Source: Fragum whitleyi (lineage: Eukaryota > Mollusca > Bivalvia > Cardiida > Cardiidae). From it: a stretch of 64,000 nucleotides of DNA. This document shows positions 36,201-48,200 of this stretch, piece after piece. Location of the stretch: positions 35,690,077-35,754,076 of the forward strand of contig OX411557.1 in assembly GCA_948146395.1 (NCBI GenBank), in the 5' to 3' direction. A model generated the notes under the pieces. That model did not search any database, had not been told where the DNA came from, and saw only the letters and a program-made list of their open reading frames with translations. Both the position numbers and the translations under genes were made by a program. The stretch's first letter is position 1, and every line of letters starts with the position of its first letter.

Positions 36201-39200
36201 TACAGTTACCTGACAAAACAGGTTCATGTCAGCACCAAAACTTGCTGGTCACATTTATGTAACAAACCGAATGCGAATGACTCCTCAAACCATCTGAAAC
36301 AGACTCGATTCAAGCAGTATACAGGGCCATAGACCATATCTTGGCATAACATTAACTCGACGACATGAAGATGGAGTTAAAACTTATTTTGGTAGAGCAA
36401 ATTGTTGCTGGTCACAACATCAATAAAACAATGTTTTATTCACTGATGAATCCAGGTTTTGTGTTGATTTTGCTGACAGAAGAGCCGAGTATGGAGAAAG
36501 AGAGATGAACATTTAGATGCCAGTAATGTGCTCCTGAGAGACCGTTATGGAGGTAATAGCGTTATGATGTGGGGTGGCATCTGCAAAGATGGTCGGGTGG
36601 ACATTGTCGTGGTTCAGGGTACCTTGACATCTGTGTGTTATTGTGACGAATTGATTAACCCGGCTGTTGTTCCTTTTCTTCGTGGACGTAATGGTATGAT
36701 ACTTCAGCAGGATAATGCTCGCCCCGATTCTGCTCGACATACACAGGACACGCTAAGGTAACATGGCATCCAAACACTGGATTGGCTGCAAAATCACCAG
36801 ATCTTGTGCCTATTGTACTCTTGTGGGATGAGCTCGGGAGGCGTGTACATAACCGTAATGACATCAATAACGTTAATGACTTAGCCAGAGCTCTTCGCGA
36901 AGAGTGGCACAACATTCCTGGACACAAAATTAACAACCTGATTTCCATCATAATCACTGCAAACCACATGCATACAAGGTACTGACATTTTGGAACATTT
37001 AAATAAAAGTGAATTTGTCTAAAGTGGGATTAAATAAAGTAAATTTGTTGTTACTAGAGAATACTTTGAAATTTATTTGACACTCATATCAAATTAAACA
37101 ATGATAATGTAGCTATTACTTTTTGGTGTTGCTAAACTTTTATTACATGGTATAGATGTAACATGGAGAAAATTCCATTAAAACCTTGGAAGAAGGACTT
37201 GTACAAATTGTGATGATCATCAGGTGTTTTTTTTTGCAGCATCTTTGATTTTGAGCATGTCAAAATTGTGTCCAATTTACATCTTTGATTTGGAGCATGT
37301 CAAAATGGTGTCGAATTTTATTGTTAGTTTAATTCTAAAACCTCATGACTTCAGCTTAATTTAAGCTGTAGTCATGAGGTTTTAGAATTACATCAATGAT
37401 ATTGTAAATTCAGGTTATTAGGTTCCTTTTGATCACTGAATGGTATCAGAGTTGATCCATATCTTTTTCTTATCTCTTTTGAAAATCCTCGTGCCGTAAA
37501 ACAGGGGTCATTGTCTAATAAGACAATACACAAATCTTTCGATGAATGAACTACAGTCTGCCATCTCATGAATGGTAGGCTTTTTGCCAAATGACGTCCT
37601 TTGTCTGTCAAAAATCTCAATGGTTTTATAATTTTCTGCTTGAACTGTTAACCAATGTCATAGGTTTATGCTGGTCTATGATGTCATTCAAAAATGGGCA
37701 TTGAATTGAATTGAATGGGCAAAGAATTTCCAAAGTAAAATAGTTTTATAGCAAGATGATGTAGGCTTGTTTTATGGAAACCTGAACCATTTATTATGAT
37801 TGGAATAGTCAATTCTAATCTGGTTTACTGGTAGTCTATTCTAATCTATCCCAGTGATCCTGTGCTTGGATAGGACTGTTTGGATCTGGTATGAGTTAGG
37901 AAATAAGTGTTTGTCTCTATGGAATGTTCCCTGTTGGTTGCACTCATCCTTTCCGACTAATTTGTCTTCCACCAATGGGTTGATAATTTAGACTATGTGA
38001 AAAAGCAGCTAGAGGCTCAGAAAGGATGTAATTGTGGTACTGATGTGAAAAATACCAGGTATCCATTGTTAGATACTCAAGCCTCTGCAATATAACTGAA
38101 AGATTGTTGAAAGCGGTGTTAATTTGGCATCAAAATAGAAAACAATACTAGTATTCAATATTTATGCCCCCCTTTCAAAAGAAGATGGGTAAAATTGTTT
38201 GCACTTGTCAGTTGGTTGGTTGGTCCTTCCTTCTGTAGACCGTTTTTGTCTGGAGCATATCTCATAAAGTATGCAAGCTAGAATCATGAAACTTCACAGA
38301 TAGATATATCTCATTGAGGAGAAGTGCAGTGCACAAGAACCATAACTCTACTCATTATATTTTGTGAGTTATTACCCTTTGTTGATTGGCAAAGATTAGG
38401 CTATTGACCTGCTTTTATGGGGGGCATAAATGTTTTACAAACATCTCTTGTTTCTGGTTTTTTTTGCAATGACAGTATTAATAATGAGGATTTAGAAATA
38501 GAGAATATATTTAGTATATTGCAATCAGTGTTACTTTCTTGTGCATTTCCATTGAAAATGATAGGCAATAATGCTTTGCGTATTCATACAGTGTCATAGG
38601 ATTTCAGGTTCATACCTCCATGAAATCAACAAATTCTCTTCATCATTTAAATATATTCCAGTATGATAAGTCAGCGTTATGTGACAAACTCTATGTTTAC
38701 ATCCACTTGACCTGGACCTGTCATTGAAGGAGGGCGGTCATTAACAATCAAAGATAAAAAAAAGCTCACCTTGAGTTAAAACACCTGGTAAAATTTAACT
38801 CTTTTTTAAACTGAACTCAGGACCTGAGTTCAGGGAATGAAGGGCTCTTTTGAACCCCATCTTGAAACACTCATTTATTAAGATACAAGAGGACCATGAT
38901 TGTCCTATATCGATCACCTTCATATCTTTGTCTCATTAGATACATCAAATTTTCAAGTTGTCCTTTTATGATTTTAGGCCTCTAAGGCTGTAAACAAGAC
39001 AATTTTCACTAAGGTCCCTTTTCCCATGATATGACATGGATCTTTCCCATTTTCAATAGGGTTTATCTTTGTAACCTGACAAAGATTCTGACTAAGTTTC
39101 ATGAAGATAGGACCATATTTGAGGCCTCTAGAGTGAAAAAAGCAAAAATGTCATTATAGCCCCTTTTCCCATGATATGGCACGGATCCTTCCCATTTTAA

Positions 39201-42200
39201 ATGGGGTACATCCTTGTGACCTGACAAAGATTCTTACCAAGTTTCATGAAGATTGAATAATGTTTGTGACGTTTAGGGTGTAAACAAGAAAATTGTCATT
39301 AAGGCCCCTTTTCCTGTAATATAGTTTGAATCCTTCCCATTTTCAATAGGGTTCATCCTTGTTACCTGGCCATCATTCTGACAAAGTTTCATGAAGATTG
39401 GGCCATATTTGTGGCCTCTAGAGTGTAAACAAGAAAATTGTCATTAAGGCCCCTTTTCCCGTGATATGGCATGGATCCTTTCCATTTTCAATAGGGATCA
39501 TCCTTGTGACCTGACCAACATTCTGACCAAGTTTCATGAAGATTGGGCAATATTTGTGGCCCTCAAGAGTGTAAACAAGAAAATTGTCATTAAGGCCCCT
39601 TTTCCCTTGATATGGCGTGGATCTTTCCCAATTTCAATAGGGTTTATCCTTGTGACCTGGCCATTATTCTGACAAAGTTTCATGAAGATTGGGCCATATT
39701 TGTGGCCTCTAGAGTGTAAACAAGAAAATTGTCATTAAGGCCCCTTTTCCCGTGATATGGCATAGATCCTTTCCATTTTCAATAGGCTTCATCCTTGTGA
39801 CCTGGCCATGATTCTGACCAAGTTTCATGAAGATTGGGCCATATTTGTGGCGTCTAGAGTGTAAACAAGAAAATTGTCATTAAGGCCCCTTTTCCTGTGA
39901 TTTGGCAAGGATCCTTTCCATTTTCAATAGGATTCATCCTTGTGACCTGACCAACATTCTGACCAAGTTTCATGAAGATTGGGCCATATTTGTGGCCTCT
40001 AGAGTGTAAACAAGAAAATTGTCTTTAAGGCCCCTTTTCCTGTGATATGGCATGGATCCTTTCCATTTTCAATAGGGTTCATCCTTGTGACCCGACCAAC
40101 ATTCTGACCAAGTTTCATTAAGATTGGATCTTATTTGTGGTCTCTAGAGTGTAAACACTTAAATTGTTGACGGAGGACGATGGACGACGGACATTCAATG
40201 ATCACAAAAGCTCACCTTGAGCACGATGTGCTCAGGTGAGCTAACAATGCATCTACTAGTAACTATGTGTACCATATTTCTTCTAATAAACACTCAAGGA
40301 AGCTATACATAACATGGTCCTGGATCTTTTATTTTGTAAGCATTTTCTGATTTAAAAAATTATTGAAATTGATATCTTTTAGGCCCTTTTTCCCTTAATT
40401 TGTGGTGAATTTTCTTTAAACAGTCATATAAATGATTGTTTAGAAGAAATTCTTCTCAAATTAGAGATTAAGTCCCAAAGTGTTCCTAAACTTTAGGCAC
40501 TTGAAGTGGGAAATTTTCTTAGTAAAAAATGTAGGGGAGCTACTCTAAGGGAGGGCACTTTTATTAGAAGTAATATGATATCATTATAACAGGGAGCAGC
40601 GTTTTAATACACAAACAAATCTTGTTTTAGTTTTCTGATATCAGGCAAGACTATAATTATACCTAATATTTGGGCTCTTTCAAAAGTTAGTCAGCAAATA
40701 TCATTAGAGATTGTAATTGAATGTTTAATTGTTCTTTTTCAAAAGTGAGTTAAATAAATGTATTTTAATATGATGGCCCTATTTTCATCCGTTGAGTACA
40801 ACTAAAACCTTGCAACTGCAACTTGTGCAATAACCTGTTACTTTGGTTTTGCAGCTATAATATGACAGATGGTGTACCTACCACTGGTTTCCTGTATTTT
40901 CTCACACAACCAGAACATTTTATCTGATCTACCGGCTGCTCATCTCACTTAGGCATACTATTAATTAAACACCCATCGGTGGGAGATTGTGACTTGTGTT
41001 AGATTGCATTTTGTCAAATGTCTGATGAAAGTCTGTTAGCCAGGGTAAGAGGTCACCACCCCAGGATCAACAACCCTTTGTGTTACCGCTGAGTTTTCTG
41101 GACTCTGTGAGCTACTCTGTATTGTATTTGCTGTCAGGAATAAACAAATAATGGACCTTGGATGTGTATGCTGTATTTAGAAAATTGATAAATTGAAATA
41201 AAATATGGTCAATCAGTATAGAAAGGGACAAATTATTTTTTGTCTTCAATCCTTGTTGATCAAGTGTCTAAAAAACATCCATGAGGTTAGGATGAATGCA
41301 AACTGATGTCCTTGACTATTTATACAGGGTTCGTGTTTAGCCCGCAAACCAGGGTTTTGACCCTCGAAATTCTAAAAATGACCTATTTTGACCCTTAGAA
41401 ATTCCTCCTAAGGGGGTCAGCTTGACCCCCTTCAGAAAAAATTCTAGGGATTAAAACTGTGCTTCAACACTCAAATTTTCAATATTGTATACTATTTAGA
41501 ATTTTCTTTTTTATCTATGACTTTATATTTTTACAAGAAAAGGTCAAATCACACTGAAACCAAGAAAAGTCTAATCACAATTTGCATTTTCTGTTGTTTT
41601 GACTCCTTTAGAATAAGTTTTGACCCCCAGAATTTGATGGTTACTGACTCCTCAATTTCAAACACAAGCATAAGCCTTGATTTATATCAGTTATGGGTAT
41701 TTGAACAGCTCTATCGAAGAGGTCAATACCAGGTGAAATAAACTAAACTAAACATGGATAAAATGCTGACAAGCATTCCTATAGCTCCCCTGCATTGCGA
41801 GTTTGTTTTATTTGGCTTAAAAGAGGCTTTAGGAAAATTCGTGCCAGTGATATAAAAAACATTATTAAAATAGATCATTTTGTTTGCACAGATCAAGCCT
41901 GACTTTTTTTCACCAAGGAAAATATTTGCTTCTGTTTGTTAAAAACTTGATTTCTTTATTGCTCTTTATTTTCCTATATACCTACATTTCTTGTGAACAA
42001 CCAAAAAATTGTAACTACAGCTTATTCAAGCTGTAGATACAATGTTTTAGTTGTCCATTGTTGATAATGCCTGTAAAAGGCATTTATTGAATGATATAAA
42101 TCTAGAACAGTAAACAATTGGTGAATAAGGTTCATGCTATGGAATTCGATTTACCTTTATTTAAAAAGCTGTTGTCAGAATATTACCCTGAGTGCCTTAG

Positions 42201-45200
42201 GAAAATTTAGTCAAGAAGGCCCTTTTTTCTGTGACGCAACACAATATCACAAAGTGGTGATAATACATGCATGGTCAGTCAATGAGAATTTTTTCTAAAG
42301 TTCTATGATTTTTAAGGAGGAGATTGAATAGCCGGCTAACTAGAATTGTGTGTTGTCCATGGTCTACAGGTAGAGCATTGGCCTGGTGACCAATAGGTCT
42401 TGAGTTTGATTCCCAAGAGCTGCTATTGTTCTTGGTTCTTTCAATGGCTCATACATTTGGTGTGAGTACTGAATTATTCTTCAGGGAGCAGAAAAGAGAG
42501 GGATTAATCTTAGTAGACAGAATTTGTTCCCAGTCAATGTAAAATGAATAAGTCTAAATCAAACAAGAATTTGATGTACAGATCATCATAGGACAGACAG
42601 ATGGACAAATGGAGAAGACAATAGCAATAAACACCTGACTTCCAGCAGTTCATAAAAATTGTGCCTGTGTGTGACAGTTCCAAAAAATTGACACCTGTGT
42701 TGGGTGGAGAGAGAGACAGAAAGACTTTATTTTTCTATAAAATGTTAAGTGAAGATTTGTCAGACTGTGTGGGTGCTTTGCTAACATTTGAAATTATCAG
42801 TAATGTAAGGCATAGGCTCAAATGAAAGTGGTAAAACTATTAAAATGCCCAGTGTGGTAAATTCAACTTCATTTGAACTTGTCTGAATGTTTAGCAAGAC
42901 GTGCCAGTTTGGCTGCTGATATTCAACCAGATCCCTTTGATTTCGGTCATTGGCCTTCAATGTTGAAAGAGCAGTATAAGACTGGTTATCATAATCATTA
43001 CAGAAACGTTGGATCAAAGATGACCAAATCAGTTAAAAGCCAATACTAAATTTAGATAAGAAAAAGTAAAAATCTCATTCTCTAATTTTTGTCAATGCTG
43101 CTTGCAGTGCATGAGCAAGAGATAAGTTGTCATGACAATAGTTCCGTGTATGTGCATTATTTTGTCTGTCGGTCAGGTCATAATTATTAGTCCATCTGAC
43201 TATCAAATTTTTTCCAGATGAATACTTCTACATCTTTTAAGTTTTTTCGAACAAATTGGCACAATTTTTCTAACCATCACTAGTAGTTGTCATTCGGAAC
43301 ACCATTTGGCAAATCTCACGATCAACCTCGGATGTATATAGACAGACTATTTTTGAAAATTACGGGAATGCCTTGGAAAACCTCGATGACTTCAGTTAAA
43401 ATGGCGTTAGCCCTCGAAACTTTGAGTGAAATCATCTAACGCCACCAAAGCTACTCATTTAAGTCACTGACGTGAAACCAAAGTATTCTTGTATAAATAC
43501 TTTGGATTCTTTAAAAACGGCTGAAAAATCTTTTTTTTTGAGAATGATTCTTCATTCTCAAAAATTAAGATTTTTCAGTCATTATTTACTTTAAAAGACA
43601 TGTAAATCTAAAGCTAGCGCCAGTTGTTTCTGCGCAAGTTTTTCTTACACTGTTTCCGCCTAACAAAATGTACAATTTTGTTACATACCCATCTGCCTTA
43701 CATACATCCGAGGTCTGTTGCAGTTTACAGAAATAGCCAAGTGATGTTTCGAACGTACTAGTTGTATTAGTTGAAACGGTATTCTCAGATAGCTAAAAGG
43801 TCATCGCTGGTCAAGCATTCTCATTTAAAAGCTAGTCAAGGGAACTGCTTCAATATTTATGGGTTGATTTCAAAATAACATGTTGCATAATTTCAATAAT
43901 GACTTTTGTGCATGATTTTCTTAATACAATAATTTCTGTTTTAATATAGTAATTCTGATTTACTGTAGTTTTCTTTTAATTTTAGGTCATTTCTATTCAC
44001 CAAGTATTTTCTTGATTGTGAACTATAGTGGAAATGATCCTTGATTTAAAGGAAAATCTAGGTAAATTATATCAAAGAAGGGGTTAGGGGGTGGGGTGCA
44101 AAGTTGCTACTAGGGAAGTGTAGTATTCTATGGTGATAAATACAGTACATATGTTATACTTTTATCTTTACAGGGTCAAGACCGGAACAGCCACAGAAAA
44201 TTCAAACTGTTAGATAAATGTAAAAGTGATCATCTTTGTTTTGAGGTAAGCAAGATTTTGCTTCATCTTTGAATTGCTAATCCTGTTTATGGCTCAGTCG
44301 GTAAACAGTTTGAATATCAATCATGGGGTTGTGAGTTTAAAGCCTTGCTTGGCCAATTTCAGACAGCATTTTAACAAAAGTCATTTTGCCAACTCATCTC
44401 TGGCCACAGGGGGTATTGTTACCCAGTGTTTATTCTAGGTAGGGGAACGGGGGAGTACCCCACTCTTTTTAAAAGATCCCCTATATTTTCTAGATTTGTG
44501 GGGGATTTTTATGCTCCCCGAAGGGAATGCATAAAGCCGCCGCTTCGTCTGTCCGTCCGTGGTCCGTAATTACGTCCGTCCGTCCCCACGGATTTCTCTA
44601 TAACCCTTGGGCCCCTATATTTTCTAGATTTGTGGGGGATTTTTATGCTTCTCGAAGGGAGAGCATAAAGCCGTCACTTCGATCGTCCGTCTGTCCGTAA
44701 TTCTGTCTGTCTGTCCCCACTGATTTCTCCATAACCCTTAGGCCAAATAAAATAAAAGAGCTGTCAACACTGTAAATCGGACATCATTGAGAGGCTGGGA
44801 TAGTGCAATAGTTCGCCAATCAAAAGGGCTCAAATTTGGACAATAAAAGTTGGTAAAATCTTTGCCCAATTTGTGAGTTTTTTGTCTTAACACTCCATCT
44901 TTTCGAGGACATCGCCAGCTCATCCAACCTCGTGGGTCTGATTTTGAAAGTTTGCTGATTCAATAGCCCTCTGCTAGTCTAAATTATTTCTTAGCAGATT
45001 TTTTACGTTGTTATAATGAGCACGCGCCAAGCTAAAAGCTTGTCTGTTAATATTATTCCTCTCTCTATAGAGTTTAAAAGCCTGTTTAGCAACAAACATT
45101 TTTCATTAAACTATTTACAATTTTGATTACCAACATGTTTGTATTTCAAGCATTGGGTTTTCCCAAAGACTATAAATGCATTTTCCCTCAAGAAACACGT

Positions 45201-48200
45201 GAAATCGCCAACTTTTGTATTTATATCTTTGGTTTCTGACCAATCGATTAAATCTAGCAGCATTCTATGATTATTCATGAGTTGTTCTAAAAATAGATGG
45301 CTCTTACTGCTATCCTATATCAGTTTATCGTATGTTTTTGTCGGTTTATTTGTTGTTGAATAATTTTTCTTCATACTCAAATTTGAATTTATTGAAAATA
45401 GGATTGGAGCGTGATCAGAGTGCTCATTGAAATCAAATATTTCAAAATTACAAGATTATTTCTATTTGTTAAAAAACATAGTGAACAGTACCACCATGCG
45501 AACAAAAAGTAAACTTCCCACGCTCCCTGTTTGAGTGCAGACGACTATTGACCAATGACAAACAACTTAATTGACACATTTCGAGCAGACGATGTCCATT
45601 TGCATCTACCACGTGGTCTGAATTTTCGCGTGGGTTTTGACCGAGTGATAATCATAACAGAATTTGATTGGTTGTCAGCCCTACAACTGGTAAATGACCG
45701 TTCGAGAAAAACATCAGAGCAGTAATATTGTAAGTGCTACAAATTTATAATACAGTTAACCTATTGTACATTTCAACTCCTTTACTCAACAGAAAATCTT
45801 GTTATAAACACTGAAAATACTAACTGGTAATTACTAAAAGCGAAAATTACATCAAATTTTGTATTAGCCTCTTCTCTATTTGTCGAAAAATAAATAAGAT
45901 AAAAACAAAGTTTGTAGATTGTGACTGAAAAGGCCGTTTCTTTGGTGTTTGAAACCACATAATTTGGTTTGAACACATTGCTCAGAAGATAATGGTTAAA
46001 ATGTAGTGGGTCAAACAGACTGGATTTCTGGAAAACGGTATATATAAATCGACTGCTTCGCAGTCCGATTTAATAAAACTTACCATGTGAACTTCCTATG
46101 ATATATTGTTGATGCCTCTGTGACGGTTTTTGGATTTGAGGCCTTGTCAAGGGAAAAGGGGACTAAGGGTAAAAAACAGTTTTTCTCAAATTTCTCCTAG
46201 TCTATTGGTCAGAATTTAATGAAATTTCATATTTGAGTAGCAATTCAGATGCCCTTTACTATATACAATTTTAAATTTACGTTAAAAAAAAAATATCATG
46301 GAAAAAGGGGCTAAATGTTTGTTACCTTTACCTTAGCGTGTAAAATACAGTTTTTCTTTCATTTCCCCTAGTCTTATGTTCAGACTTTAATGTTTGTTAC
46401 CTTTATGTTATCTGTACAAGATAACACCTTATTTGAGTCCTTGCAATCTGACCACAAAGCATATCTCCTAAAGTATAATAGCTATCAACTTGAAACTGGG
46501 TGGATAGGTCCAGTGGAGGACAAGTGCAGAACTACAACAATTGCTTGCATATTTTTAGAGTTATTGCCCTAGAGCATAATCCATCTCTGACGGCTCTTGT
46601 TTACTATGAACAAAGAGTATGGAATATCAGTTATTTCTAAATTGTTTCAATTTTGTGCTGAAATCCCCCACAGTTATGAAATCCTAGAATAAACACTGGT
46701 TACCTGTTATATCTGAGTATCTCTCGGACAGCAGGTTCAGTTTACACTCTGGGTTAGACTTGTCCCAAAGTTAACTATCAGATTAGCCTAGAATTCTTAC
46801 AGTTGGACCAGTCTATGCCCAACCAGATTGCGGCCCAGGAATAATTTATTTTTTTGTGACCTGTGTTAACATAGGAGCCAAGACAGTCCAAATTTGCTAT
46901 TTATTTAACATTAAGGGCAATTGCATTTTCTAAAAAAGTTTAGGGGCTCACCCAAAATTCAACGGGCCATGGGCGACTTGGCCCTTGCTTTTCTTTTTCA
47001 CTGCTATGCAAAAATTTCATTATCTCTGAAAGCTCTGCAGGAAGAAATCACATGCGTTAATTTTTCGTATTTCTAAATTGGGAAGTGTTAGATTGCTTGT
47101 GGATTATGAATGAAAAGATACACCTTAAGTTGAAATGTGCATTGTGCAAATATAGCCTTCAATAGACCTCGTAATATACCTTAATCATTCTGACTTTACA
47201 AATTGTAATTTATTTAAAATTGTGCTTTATTGATCTTTATATATTTTTCCTAGGTAAATCAGGGGTCCAGATGAGAGGGGGTAAAGCCAGTCTAAAAATT
47301 TTATTTCCCTATGAAAAGATTGGTTGTTGGTACTCATTTGAATCATCTCCATGAGACGTTTTAAATGAGTACCAACAACATAGGAACAGGGGTTGACACT
47401 AACTCCTGAGATTAAGGAGTCCATTGGACTCCTAACACATGAATTCAAGGAGTCCAAGCTAAAAATAAGGAGTCCAAATTTTCATAATGGGAGAACATTG
47501 TGGAAAAGAAGAAATCTCTTGTTATAAGCAATTTCTTCTTTTCCACAATGTTCTACCAACGAAGAGTTTTTTCTCAAAACAATACGGGATGCTATCAAAT
47601 GTTTTCTTCAACAACTTTTGTAGTGAAAATATATTCAGTTATGGTAAATGTTACAAAGGACACTGCTCTGTGCATTTGTTTTTTAGCTCACCTGAGCACG
47701 AAGTGCTCAAGGTGAGCTTTTGTGGTTAGGTGGATGTCCGTCGTGCGTCGTGTGTCGTGCGACCTCCGTCGTCAACATTTGCCTTGTATGCACTCTAGAA
47801 GCCACATTTTTTGTCTGATCAACCTGAATTTTTGTCAGAATGATTGTCTTGATGAAATCTCGGACGAGTTCGAAATTGGGTCAACTGGGGTCAAAAACTA
47901 GGTCACAGGGTCAAATCTTAGAAAAACCTTGTATGCACTCTAGAGGCCACATTTTTTCCCCAATCAACCTGAATTTTGGTCAGAATAATTGTTTTGATGA
48001 AATGTCAGACGAGTTTGAAATTGGGTCAACTGGGGTCAAAAACTAGGTCACGGGGTCAAATCTAAGAAAAACCTTGTATGCAGTCTAGAGGCCACATTTT
48101 TTGCCCGATCAACCTGAATTTTGGTCAGAATGATTGTCTTGATGCAATCTCGGACGAGTTCGAAATTGGGTCAACTGGGGTCAAAGACTAGATCACAGGG

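Noticed and set aside
36528..36985. Separate short genes suggested by the 77- and 67-codon frames
   Set aside because: They are fragments of a single decayed Tc1 transposase separated by a stop and a frameshift.
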